NCBI RefSeq assembly: GCF_022429645.1
Contig: NZ_CP092480.1
Span: 3,640,501-3,704,500, forward strand
Direction: 5' to 3'
Source: Lutibacter sp. A80
GTDB taxonomy: Bacteria; Bacteroidota; Bacteroidia; Flavobacteriales; Flavobacteriaceae
Length of the DNA stretch: 64,000 bases
The notes beneath the pieces were generated by a model that had not been told where the DNA came from, did no database searches, and saw only the letters and a program-made list of their open reading frames with translations. Position numbers and translations under genes: made by a program. Positions 44,756-52,923 of the stretch are shown here, one piece after another (the stretch's first letter is position 1; every line of letters starts with the position of its first letter).

Positions 44756-46213
44756 ATGAAAAAACTAAACAAACTAACAAAAGGAAGCTTTTTATTACTA
44801 CTATTAGTCGTTATAACAAGCTGTTCAACTTCGGAAAAAAAGAAAATTATAGATTCAAAAAATATTCAAGTTTCAGGAACTATGGAAGCAGAATTAACTG
44901 CTCCTCCATATGTTCCAACTCCTGTAGGTGATAGGCCAGCAAAAAAACTGCTTGTTAATATGGAGATTCTAGAACAAGAAGGAACTATGACTGATGGTGT
45001 TAAATATATTTATTGGACTTTTGGAGGTACTGTGCCAGGGAGCTTTATTAGAACAAGAGTTGGCGATGAGGTAGAATTTACACTTTCTAATCATCCAGAT
45101 AATAAATTGCCGCATAATATTGATTTGCACGCAGTAACTGGTCCAGGTGGTGGGGCTGAATCATCATTTGTAGCTCCAGGTCATGAAAAAACATTTTCGT
45201 TTAAAACATTAAACCCAGGATTGTACGTGTACCATTGTGCAACTGCTCCTGTGGGAATGCATATTGCAAACGGAATGTATGGTTTAATTTTAGTAGAACC
45301 AGAAGGAGGTTTACCTCCAGTTGATAAAGAATATTATATAATGCAAGGTGATTTTTATACCAAAGGCGCTACAGGCGAAAGAGGTTTACAAGCCTTTGAT
45401 ATGCAAAAAGCTGTTGATGAAGATGCTGATTATGTTGTTTTTAATGGTTCAGTTGGTGCTTTAACAGGCGACAATGCAATTACTGCAAATGTTGGTGAAA
45501 CAGTACGTTTATATGTTGGAAATGGAGGACCTAATTTAACTTCATCTTTTCACGTTATTGGAGAAATTTTTGACAATGTGCATATTGAAGGAGGTTCTAC
45601 AATTAATGAAAATGTACAAACAACATCTATTCCTGCTGGAGGCGCTGCAATTGTAGATTTTAAAGTTGATGTTCCAGGTACATTTATTTTAGTAGATCAC
45701 GCAATTTTCCGTGCATTTAATAAAGGAGCTTTAGGAATGTTAAAAGTTTCTGGTGAAGAAGATAAAAAATTATATTCAGGTGTAAAACAAGAAGGTATTT
45801 ATTTGCCTGAAGGAGGTAATATTCAATCAATGCCTGTAACAGATGAACCAGAAGAACCTAAAGTTGCAGTGAATAAAAATTTAGCTGAAAAAATTGAATC
45901 AGGAAAACAAATTTATACAAAAACTTGTTTTGCCTGTCACCAAGGAAATGGAGAAGGAATTCCAAATGCTTTTCCTCCGTTAGCAAATTCAGATTATTTA
46001 AATGCTGATGTAAATCGAGCTATTGATATTGTATTACACGGTAAAACAGGCGAAATTACTGTAAATGGTGTAAAATATAACAGTATAATGACCAAACAAA
46101 CGCTAACTGATGACGAAGTTGCTGATGTACTAACATACATTTACAATTCTTGGGGAAATAATAAAACAGAAGTAACTCCAGCAATGGTTACTAAAGTTAA
46201 AAACGCAAACTAA
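44756..46213 (+). CDS. nirK: Copper nitrite reductase lipoprotein with C-terminal cytochrome c
   Basis: Reduces nitrite to NO. I start it at 44756 (485 residues) because MKKLNKLTKG leads into a lipoprotein signal with lipobox VITSC; an in-frame ATG at 44705 would put 17 residues before it. Type 1 copper ligands are H120, C161, H169 and M174. Type 2 copper ligands are H125, H160 and H315. Catalytic D123 and H266 are present. After the two cupredoxin domains, about residues 380-470 form a c-type cytochrome domain with CFACH (C391, C394, H395), giving a built-in electron donor. nirV follows 12 bases later. Confidence 0.95.
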   Translation: MKKLNKLTKGSFLLLLLVVITSCSTSEKKKIIDSKNIQVSGTMEAELTAPPYVPTPVGDRPAKKLLVNMEILEQEGTMTDGVKYIYWTFGGTVPGSFIRTRVGDEVEFTLSNHPDNKLPHNIDLHAVTGPGGGAESSFVAPGHEKTFSFKTLNPGLYVYHCATAPVGMHIANGMYGLILVEPEGGLPPVDKEYYIMQGDFYTKGATGERGLQAFDMQKAVDEDADYVVFNGSVGALTGDNAITANVGETVRLYVGNGGPNLTSSFHVIGEIFDNVHIEGGSTINENVQTTSIPAGGAAIVDFKVDVPGTFILVDHAIFRAFNKGALGMLKVSGEEDKKLYSGVKQEGIYLPEGGNIQSMPVTDEPEEPKVAVNKNLAEKIESGKQIYTKTCFACHQGNGEGIPNAFPPLANSDYLNADVNRAIDIVLHGKTGEITVNGVKYNSIMTKQTLTDDEVADVLTYIYNSWGNNKTEVTPAMVTKVKNAN

Positions 46214-46225
46214 ATATTTTAATTT

Positions 46226-46990
46226 ATGAAAACTATTTTAAGACTGATAATTGGTGTATTTCTATTTTTTGCAATTCAAGCGAATTGTCAGTCTCAAATG
46301 GTTTTAATTGAAGGTGGTACTTATATTCCTTTGTACGGAAGAGATTCATTACCGGTAACTATCAATGATTTTGAAATGGATGTTTATCCCGTTACCAATG
46401 AAGAATATCTTCAGTTTGTGAAAAAATATCCTAAATGGCAACGGTCTAATGTAAAAAGTTTATTTGCAGATGGCAACTATTTATATGCTTGGAAAGCTGA
46501 TACTATTTTAGCGGATAATCAAGCGTTAAAAGCACCAATAACCAATGTTTCGTGGTTTGCAGCAAACGATTATTGTGAATGCCAAGGAAAGCGATTGCCA
46601 ACAGTTGATGAGTGGGAATTTGTAGCCATGGCAAACGAAGATTTAGCTGATGCCAGAACTTTAGAAACTTATAACGAGTTTATTTTGAGTTGGTATGAAA
46701 AACCAAAAACATTTAACAATGAAATTGGTTCAACCTTTAAAAATTATTGGGGCGTTTATGATTTACACGGATTGGTTTGGGAATGGACTTCAGATTTTAA
46801 TTCGGTATTAATAACAGGCGAATCGCGTAAAGATGTTGATACAGACAGTGATTTGTTTTGTGGAAGTGCCGCAATTGGAGCCACAGATTTAATGAATTAT
46901 GCTGCTTTTATGCGCTATGCAATTAGAGGTAGTAGTAAAGCAAAATACACCATGCGAAATTTAGGTTTTAGGTGTGTAAAAGATAAATAA
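46226..46990 (+). CDS. nirV: NirV-like SUMF1/FGE-domain protein
   Basis: Exported protein (signal peptide about residues 1-22, ending ANCQ) of 254 residues with a formylglycine-generating-enzyme-like fold: MVLIEGGTYIPL, MDVYPVTNEEYLQF, PITNVSWFAANDYCECQGKRLPTVDEWEF, YDLHGLVWEWTSDF and LGFRC. The region where true FGE has its two catalytic copper-binding cysteines reads RGSSKAKYTMRNLG and has none, so it is unlikely to oxidise cysteine. NirV is a known companion of NirK of uncertain role. It sits between nirK and the SCO gene with 2-12 base gaps. Confidence 0.88.
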   Translation: MKTILRLIIGVFLFFAIQANCQSQMVLIEGGTYIPLYGRDSLPVTINDFEMDVYPVTNEEYLQFVKKYPKWQRSNVKSLFADGNYLYAWKADTILADNQALKAPITNVSWFAANDYCECQGKRLPTVDEWEFVAMANEDLADARTLETYNEFILSWYEKPKTFNNEIGSTFKNYWGVYDLHGLVWEWTSDFNSVLITGESRKDVDTDSDLFCGSAAIGATDLMNYAAFMRYAIRGSSKAKYTMRNLGFRCVKDK

Positions 46991-46992
46991 AT

Positions 46993-47712
46993 ATGAAGAA
47001 TTTAAAATACATAACACTAATTTTAGTGCTTATAATTGGAGTTGTTTCGTGTAAAGATACTTCCAACAAAAAAGCAGAAGTAACTTATCAATGTCCAATG
47101 AAATGTGAAGGTGAAAAAACATATTCAGAACCTGGAACTTGTAGCGTATGTAAAATGGATTTACAACCAATTTCTGAACAAACTTCAAAAATAATTGCAA
47201 CTGATGAAATTTCAGATGAATCTATTTTTAATTTAACATCAACTTGGAATACAGAAGAAGGAACAACCATTCAATTAAAAGAGTTAAAAGGTAAAACCTT
47301 GGTAATGGTAATGATTTATACTTCGTGTAAAGCAGCTTGCCCTAGATTAGTTGCCGATATGCGAAATATTGAAAAAGAAATTCCGAAGAATTTATTAAAT
47401 GATATTGACTTTGTTTTAATAAGTATTGATCCAGAAACAGATACGCCCGAAGTATTGAAAGCTTTTGCTATTGAAAATTTTATGGATGACGAACAATGGA
47501 CTTTTTTACAAGGTTCTGTAGCTGGAGTGCGTGAATTTGCAAATGTATTGGCTGTAAAATACAAACAAATTTCACCTATAGACTTTTCACATTCTAACAT
47601 TATAAGTGTGTTTAATGCTGAAGGAGAATTAGTACATCAGCAAGAAGGTTTGGAAGTTGATAACAAAGAAACCATTGCAAAAATTATTGAAACAACAGAA
47701 AAAAATGAGTAG
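46993..47712 (+). CDS. SCO1/SenC-like copper protein with N-terminal metal-binding domain
   Basis: 239-residue lipoprotein (lipobox VVSC) with two parts. Residues 30-62 form a heavy-metal-binding module with cysteines in YQCPMKCEG and CSVCKMDLQP. Residues 75-235 form a SCO/thioredoxin fold with the copper motif SCKAACP (C112, C116) and a distal histidine in DFSHSNI. SCO proteins deliver copper to heme-copper oxidases and related enzymes. Here the likely client is NirK, whose two copper sites must be filled outside the cytoplasm. Its end overlaps norQ by 8 bases. Confidence 0.9.
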   Translation: MKNLKYITLILVLIIGVVSCKDTSNKKAEVTYQCPMKCEGEKTYSEPGTCSVCKMDLQPISEQTSKIIATDEISDESIFNLTSTWNTEEGTTIQLKELKGKTLVMVMIYTSCKAACPRLVADMRNIEKEIPKNLLNDIDFVLISIDPETDTPEVLKAFAIENFMDDEQWTFLQGSVAGVREFANVLAVKYKQISPIDFSHSNIISVFNAEGELVHQQEGLEVDNKETIAKIIETTEKNE

Positions 47713-48484
47713 TAAAACCCCATATTACCATCAAGTTGGCAAAGAAGTAGAAGTTTTTCAACACGCATATAAAAATAAAATTCCCTTTTTATTGAAAGGC
47801 CCAACAGGAACGGGAAAATCTAGATTTATTGAGTTTATGGCGCATCAATTAGAAAAAGAATTGATAACCATTAGCTGTCACGAAGAAACTTCTTCAACCG
47901 ATTTAATTGGAAGATATATTATTAAAGGTGCTGAAACAGTTTGGATGGATGGTCCTTTAACAAAAGCAATTAAAGAAGGTGCCATTATTTATTTAGATGA
48001 AATAGCAGAAGCAAGACCCGATGTTATTGTTGCCATTCACTCTTTAACCGATCACCGTAGAGAATTGTTTATTGATAAGTTGGGAGAAACCGTAAAAGCA
48101 CATCAAAATTTTATGTTGGTTGCGTCTTTTAATCCTGGGTATCAAAAAGGATTTAAAGAATTAAAACCTTCTACACGGCAACGATTTATTGCTACTTCAT
48201 TTGCGTATCCAGAAGCTAAAATTGAAGCAGAAATTTTAGTAAATGAAACCAATATAGAAGCTGGTATTGCTAAAAAGTTGGTAAATATTGCTACTAAAAT
48301 TAGAAACCTAACCGAGCTTGGTTTGGCCGAAACTGTTTCAACGCGTTTATTGGTTGATGCCGCAAAATTAATTCATAGCGGTTTGCCAAAACGCTTGTCT
48401 GTTGAAGTTGCTATTGTAGAGCCTTTAACCGATGATTTAGAAGTAATTGAAGCGTTAAAAGATTTGTGTAACTTAATGATTTAG
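47705..48484 (+). CDS. norQ: NorQ-type MoxR/CbbQ AAA+ ATPase
   Basis: AAA+ chaperone needed to activate nitric oxide reductase, probably by metal insertion into NorB. I start it at ATG 47705 (259 residues, MSSKTPYYH), overlapping the end of the SCO gene; an in-frame ATG at 47657 lies deep in that gene. Walker A is GPTGTGKS (residues 32-39), Walker B is IIYLDEIAEA, and sensor ASFNPGYQKGFKELKPSTRQRF is typical of CbbQ/NorQ. It works with the VWA protein NorD encoded 17 bases downstream. Confidence 0.93.
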   Translation: MSSKTPYYHQVGKEVEVFQHAYKNKIPFLLKGPTGTGKSRFIEFMAHQLEKELITISCHEETSSTDLIGRYIIKGAETVWMDGPLTKAIKEGAIIYLDEIAEARPDVIVAIHSLTDHRRELFIDKLGETVKAHQNFMLVASFNPGYQKGFKELKPSTRQRFIATSFAYPEAKIEAEILVNETNIEAGIAKKLVNIATKIRNLTELGLAETVSTRLLVDAAKLIHSGLPKRLSVEVAIVEPLTDDLEVIEALKDLCNLMI

Positions 48485-48501
48485 TAAGCCAAAAGCGAAA
48501 A

Positions 48502-50259
48502 ATGTTCGAGCCAGATGAATACATATTCACCAAACTAGCTTACTACTTTAAACGCAAACGATTAAAGCGGGAAGAAGCCATTGCGCACGCTGTAAATTTA
48601 GATGAAATAAAACCGCGTTTAACCATTTTTGCTAGAGCAATTACAGGTGAAGCTATTGAGATTTTTCAAGCAGAAAGAGAAGGAGGTTATAAAAATAACA
48701 ACTTTTTTTTACCAACTAAATTCTCTGATTTTCCTTCAACAGATGAAAATATTTCATTCTATTTATTTCGTGTATTATACTTGTCAATTCAGAAAAATTT
48801 AAATTTGAATTGGCATGATAATGAAGAGCACGAATTACTTGAATCGCAACAAAAATCTGAAGAAAATTCAAAATTAGTATTGGCTTCATTGTTTGAACAA
48901 TTTCCAATTGCTGAAAAATATCACGAAAAATTCATTCAATTTTATTCAGAAAAAAAACCGCAAGATTTCTCTTTTGTTTATGGGAAATTTATGAAAAATG
49001 CTACGGAAGATGTTACGGGAAATACTTTGAAAAACTTTACGGAAGATGTAAAAAAAGCAACTGAAGAAGAGCCAAAAACAATTTTAAAATCAAAAGCTGT
49101 TGAAGAAATAATTTCGGTGCAGGTTGATCTAAAACAACAAGAAGATGCTGTATTGCAACATCAATTTGAAAAAGTAGAAACTGCGGAGGAATTTGGTGGA
49201 AATTTTAGAGATTTTGATGGCGAAGATGAACTAGACGAGCATTCAAATGCATTAGACGATGTAAAAATGAAATACACCGTGCGTGTTGATGATACGGCGC
49301 ATTCTGTGTATCAAGCGGATTTTATGGAGAATACCACCGTATCTGAAAGTGCTGAAATTGATAGTTCGGGCTATCATATTTTATATGATGAATGGGATTA
49401 TTCAAAACGAAATTACAAACAAGATTTTTGTAAAGTGTATCCAAAAACTTTGCTAAAAACAGATGTTTCGTATTATAAAAAAACATTAAATCAACACCGG
49501 TCTACCTTAAATGGTTTGCGAAAAATGCTAACCACAGTAAACAATAAATACCAGCAACAGCGCAGACAAACACAGGGAGAAGAATTTGATATAGATGCCA
49601 TTACCGATTTGTTTGTGGATGTGCATTCGGGACATACGCCTTCTGAAAAAATATACCTTTCAAAACGTAAAAAAGAGAAAGATTTGTCGCTTTTAATATT
49701 GTTAGATGTTAGTTTGTCTAGTGATGGATATGCTGCCGGAAACAGAGTAATTGATGTTGAAAAACAGGTGTCTATTTTGTTTGGAGAAATTTTAAACGAA
49801 TTTAATATCGATTTTTCTATCGATTGTTTTTATTCAAAAACTAGAAATCATTCATCTTATATAACCATTAAAGAGTTTGATGATGATTGGAACAAAGCAA
49901 AATTTAAAGTAGGAGCAGTGGAACCAAGTGGGTATACCCGAATTGGAGCTGCGTTACGGCATTCTGGAGCGATGTTAGACAAGCGCGATACCAAAAACAA
50001 ATGGGTGATTTTAATTTCAGATGGTAAGCCAAACGATTACGATAAATACGAAGGAATATACGGTGTAAACGATGTGAAACAAGCGCTTAGAGAATTGAAC
50101 GAACGCAATATAAATTCGTATGCTTTGGCTATTGAAGCACAAGCAAAATATTATTTACCTCAAATGTTTGGACAAAATCACTATCAAATTTTAACTACGC
50201 CTGTTGAGTTATTAAAGTCTTTAGTTCAATTGTATGAAAAAATTAAGCATCAGTCTTAA
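48502..50259 (+). CDS. norD: NorD, von Willebrand factor A domain protein
   Basis: Partner of NorQ in nitric oxide reductase activation. 585 residues: N-terminal part with FEPDEYIFTKLAYYFKRKRL and FARAITGEAIEIF (NorD-specific region), a charged middle segment, and a C-terminal VWA domain (about 395-585). The MIDAS residues are in DVSLS (D402, S404, S406), with a conserved threonine in GYTRIGAAL and SDGKPNDYD. Cytoplasmic. It ends the tight nirK-norD run; a 129-base gap precedes the next gene. Confidence 0.9.
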   Translation: MFEPDEYIFTKLAYYFKRKRLKREEAIAHAVNLDEIKPRLTIFARAITGEAIEIFQAEREGGYKNNNFFLPTKFSDFPSTDENISFYLFRVLYLSIQKNLNLNWHDNEEHELLESQQKSEENSKLVLASLFEQFPIAEKYHEKFIQFYSEKKPQDFSFVYGKFMKNATEDVTGNTLKNFTEDVKKATEEEPKTILKSKAVEEIISVQVDLKQQEDAVLQHQFEKVETAEEFGGNFRDFDGEDELDEHSNALDDVKMKYTVRVDDTAHSVYQADFMENTTVSESAEIDSSGYHILYDEWDYSKRNYKQDFCKVYPKTLLKTDVSYYKKTLNQHRSTLNGLRKMLTTVNNKYQQQRRQTQGEEFDIDAITDLFVDVHSGHTPSEKIYLSKRKKEKDLSLLILLDVSLSSDGYAAGNRVIDVEKQVSILFGEILNEFNIDFSIDCFYSKTRNHSSYITIKEFDDDWNKAKFKVGAVEPSGYTRIGAALRHSGAMLDKRDTKNKWVILISDGKPNDYDKYEGIYGVNDVKQALRELNERNINSYALAIEAQAKYYLPQMFGQNHYQILTTPVELLKSLVQLYEKIKHQS

Positions 50260-50367
50260 AAGCTAGCTAAATACATTATTTTTTCTGACATTATATAGTT
50301 ATAAATATTTGTTTATGAGGGTTTTGTAATTATTTAATAAAAAAGGATAAAATTGTCTTTTATTTTA

Positions 50368-50375
50368 TATATTTG
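50368..50375 (+). promoter_or_regulatory. Possible -7 element of the Ric-like gene
   Basis: TATATTTG, 13 bases before ATG 50389; TTG at 50353-50355 gives only a 12-base spacer. It also argues that the open frame beginning at 50353 is not translated from its TTG. Confidence 0.42.
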
Positions 50376-50388
50376 TACCATAAATACA

Positions 50389-51105
50389 ATGATTATGCAA
50401 ATAACAAAACAACATACAGTTGCTGAAGTAGTATCAAAGAACCTTGGTTCTGATCACGTTTTTAGTAAATATAAAATAGATTTTTGCTGTGGAGGTGGAG
50501 ACACTTTAGAAAAAGCTTGTAAAGAAAGTGGAGTAGAATTTGAAGTTTTAAAAGAGGAAATAGAAGCTATAAATAACAGCATTACAGGAGGTGTAAATGT
50601 TGAAGAATTGGATATTCCTACTTTAATTAATGAAGTAAAAGGAGGTTATCATACAACAATTAGCGATGCTTTTTATGAAATTACACCTTATGTAGAAAAG
50701 GTTACAAATGTTCACGGAGAATCTCATAAAGAGCTTTTTGAAATTAAAGAATTGTACAAAAATGTTGAATTGGTAATTAATGAAACTTTTAGAAACTCAA
50801 TTATGAGTTTATATCCAATAATTAATGAAATTGTTAGCACAAGCGAAAAGGGTGAAGAAGTTTCTATAGAGGTATTGCAAGATTTTCAAAAAGCCATTGA
50901 AAGAAATGAAATTGCACAAAAATTAATTGGCGATTCATTTAAAGAAATAGCTCATTTGTCATCTAATTATCAAGTACCAGAAGGCGGATGTAATTCTTAC
51001 GCATTTCTGTATAAAAATCTAAAACAACTAGCACACGAAGTTCATAAATATATGCATTTTGAAAAAAATGTATTAATACCAAAGACTTTAAATATTATTA
51101 AATAA
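50389..51105 (+). CDS. ric: Ric/ScdA/YtfE-like iron-sulfur repair protein with altered metal site
   Basis: Family member of the proteins that repair Fe-S clusters and release iron or NO after nitrosative stress. I start it at ATG 50389 (238 residues; ATG 50395 also possible). The open frame reaches up to a TTG at 50353, but that part would overlap the promoter box. The N-terminal ScdA domain has DFCCGGG. The hemerythrin-like part keeps GGYH, NVHGES and FEKNVLIP, but by comparison with E. coli YtfE as I remember it, the middle His/Glu pair, the SEHDEAG histidine and the histidine of the last helix are replaced. It probably acts in NO defence. Its last base overlaps the next start codon. Confidence 0.82.
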   Translation: MIMQITKQHTVAEVVSKNLGSDHVFSKYKIDFCCGGGDTLEKACKESGVEFEVLKEEIEAINNSITGGVNVEELDIPTLINEVKGGYHTTISDAFYEITPYVEKVTNVHGESHKELFEIKELYKNVELVINETFRNSIMSLYPIINEIVSTSEKGEEVSIEVLQDFQKAIERNEIAQKLIGDSFKEIAHLSSNYQVPEGGCNSYAFLYKNLKQLAHEVHKYMHFEKNVLIPKTLNIIK

Positions 51106-52082
51106 TGAATGCATTTTTACCAACTGTTGAAAAACTACCAGAAGGACATCCTGTAAAAGTTTATTACGAAGAAGGCGCCTTAATACAAAACTTATTATTA
51201 GAGTTATATGATGCAGATCCAGTAGCCGATTTTCAGAAATACTTTAATATATTCAACCAGTTATCAACTATTGAAAAACGTTTTGCTCGAAAAGAAAATC
51301 AATTGTTTCCATATTTAGAGAAGCATGGTTGGGAAGGGCCAAGTCAAGGAATGTGGTCTTTTCATGATAATTTACGAGATCAAATTCGCTTATTAAATAC
51401 GTATAATACTGAGAAAAATACCGCTAAAATTATAGAAAATATTCCGTATTTAATTGAAGGAATTAAACGATTAATGTCTATTGAAGATATGCGTTTATTT
51501 CCAAATGCAATGGATTTATTAAGTGAAGAGGAATGGAAAGAATTTTATGTTGGTGATGAAGAAATTGGTTGGATGTTGACTGAAAAACCAGCTCCATATC
51601 CTGCACTTGAAAAAGAAGCGTATATACACCCAAGTAAAGATTTTTCAAAACGAGAATTATCTTTTTCTTTAGAAAATACATTTCATTACGATGAAGGATA
51701 TATGACTCCAGAGCAAGTGAATTTATTACTGCGTTTTTTACCTGTAGATATTACCTATGTTGATGAAAACGATAAAGTTATTTTTTACAATAGAGGAGAT
51801 GACCGTGTTTTTCCAAGAAGTAAAGGAATTATTGGAAGAGAAGTTAAGTTTTGTCATCCACCAAAAAGTGTGGATATGGTATTGCGTATAGTAGAAGAAT
51901 TTAAAGCAGGTACAAAAGATGTTGCCGAATTTTGGTTCAATTTTAAAGGACGTATTATTCACATTCGATATTTTGCCATAAGAGATAACAATAAAACGTA
52001 TAAAGGTGTAATTGAAATGTCGCAAGATATCACAGAGATTCAAAAGTTAGAAGGTCAAAAAAGATTATTAGATTGGGATTAA
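51105..52082 (+). CDS. DUF438-type hemerythrin-like/PAS protein
   Basis: 325 residues. The first about 150 resemble the hemerythrin-like part of DUF438 proteins (KLPEGHPVKVYYEE, RKENQLFPYLEKHGWEGPSQGMWSFHD, EDMRLFPNAMDLLSEEEW). Residues 205-320 form a PAS domain (DITYVDENDKVIFYNRGD, KFCHPPKSVD, IIHIRYFAIRD, GVIEMSQDITE) that could hold heme or flavin. It is coupled to the preceding Ric-like gene by a TAATG overlap and is followed by norE. It is probably a sensor or accessory protein in NO metabolism. No kinase or output domain is visible. Confidence 0.8.
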   Translation: MNAFLPTVEKLPEGHPVKVYYEEGALIQNLLLELYDADPVADFQKYFNIFNQLSTIEKRFARKENQLFPYLEKHGWEGPSQGMWSFHDNLRDQIRLLNTYNTEKNTAKIIENIPYLIEGIKRLMSIEDMRLFPNAMDLLSEEEWKEFYVGDEEIGWMLTEKPAPYPALEKEAYIHPSKDFSKRELSFSLENTFHYDEGYMTPEQVNLLLRFLPVDITYVDENDKVIFYNRGDDRVFPRSKGIIGREVKFCHPPKSVDMVLRIVEEFKAGTKDVAEFWFNFKGRIIHIRYFAIRDNNKTYKGVIEMSQDITEIQKLEGQKRLLDWD

Positions 52083-52091
52083 TGTACTAGT

Positions 52092-52673
52092 ATGCAAACA
52101 CAACAACTAAATTCAAAAAGTATTTATTATCCACCAGGAGGAATTCTTATGTGGATAGTTGTTTTTTTAGAGTTAATAACATTTGGAATGGCATTGGTGG
52201 CTATGGTTTATTATAGTAAAGACGAACCTGAAGTTTTTCATAATTCACAATTGTTATTAAACTCTACTTTTGGAGCTATTAATACAGTTTTTTTACTTAC
52301 AAGTGGGTTTTTTATGGCAAAATCTGTACATAGTTTTAAGGAGGCTAAGATTCAAAACACACTTTTATTTTTAAGATTGACACTATTAGGTGGATTGTTA
52401 TTTTTAATATTAAAATCTGTTGAATATTACTTTAAAATTGATGCAGGTTATACCATGAATTATAATACTTTTTTTTCATTTTATTGGATGTTAACCTTGT
52501 TTCATGTGATTCATGTAATTGTGGGAATTGTAATTTTACTGAGTGTATATAGAGGAATTAAAAAAGAAAAAATAACTACCACTATTGAAGATTTTGAAGC
52601 TAGTGCTGCTTTTTGGCATATGTGCGATTTAATTTGGTTGTTATTGTTTCCAATAATTTATTTAATTTTTTAG
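52092..52673 (+). CDS. norE: NorE-like heme-copper oxidase subunit III
   Basis: Integral membrane protein of 193 residues with five to six helices. It has the subunit III landmarks PPGGILMWIVVFLELITFGMA at the start, LLTSGFFMAKSV, FFSFYWMLTLFHVIHVIVG and AAFWHMCDLIWLLLFPIIY at the end. Subunit-III relatives next to nor genes are named NorE. The role in NO reduction is supportive and not catalytic. It precedes norF by 4 bases. Confidence 0.87.
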   Translation: MQTQQLNSKSIYYPPGGILMWIVVFLELITFGMALVAMVYYSKDEPEVFHNSQLLLNSTFGAINTVFLLTSGFFMAKSVHSFKEAKIQNTLLFLRLTLLGGLLFLILKSVEYYFKIDAGYTMNYNTFFSFYWMLTLFHVIHVIVGIVILLSVYRGIKKEKITTTIEDFEASAAFWHMCDLIWLLLFPIIYLIF

Positions 52674-52677
52674 TATA

Positions 52678-52923
52678 ATGACAAATAAAATATTTTTAAA
52701 AGTTTGGTTTGCACTAATTTTATTAACAATAACTACAGCTTTAATTTCAAATTTTACTTTAAACTTAAAATCTACAGCATTGCTTATTTTAGGGATTTCA
52801 GTTGTTAAATTTTTAGGTGTATCTTTTTATTTTATGGAATTAAAAAAAGCACATTTGTTTTGGAAAACAACTGTGCTTGTATTTATTTTATTTCTTGCTA
52901 TTATTTTAGGATTAATACTTTAA
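52678..52923 (+). CDS. norF: NorF-like small membrane protein (oxidase subunit IV family)
   Basis: 81 residues, three membrane helices (about 7-27, 32-50 and 60-79), with the pattern KFLGVSFYFMELKKAHLFW typical of the cytochrome c oxidase subunit IV/NorF family. It completes the nor cluster. Its 3' end overlaps the convergent GH95 gene by 12 bases, with no room for a terminator between them. Confidence 0.8.
   Translation: MTNKIFLKVWFALILLTITTALISNFTLNLKSTALLILGISVVKFLGVSFYFMELKKAHLFWKTTVLVFILFLAIILGLIL

Noticed and set aside
47657-47704. Upstream ATG start for norQ
   Set aside because: It would place 16 basic residues inside the SCO gene; family members begin close to the ATG at 47705.
50353-50388. 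Upstream TTG start for the Ric-like gene
   Set aside because: The extra residues would overlap a TATATTTG promoter box and add a stretch not expected in the family; ATG 50389 or 50395 fits better.
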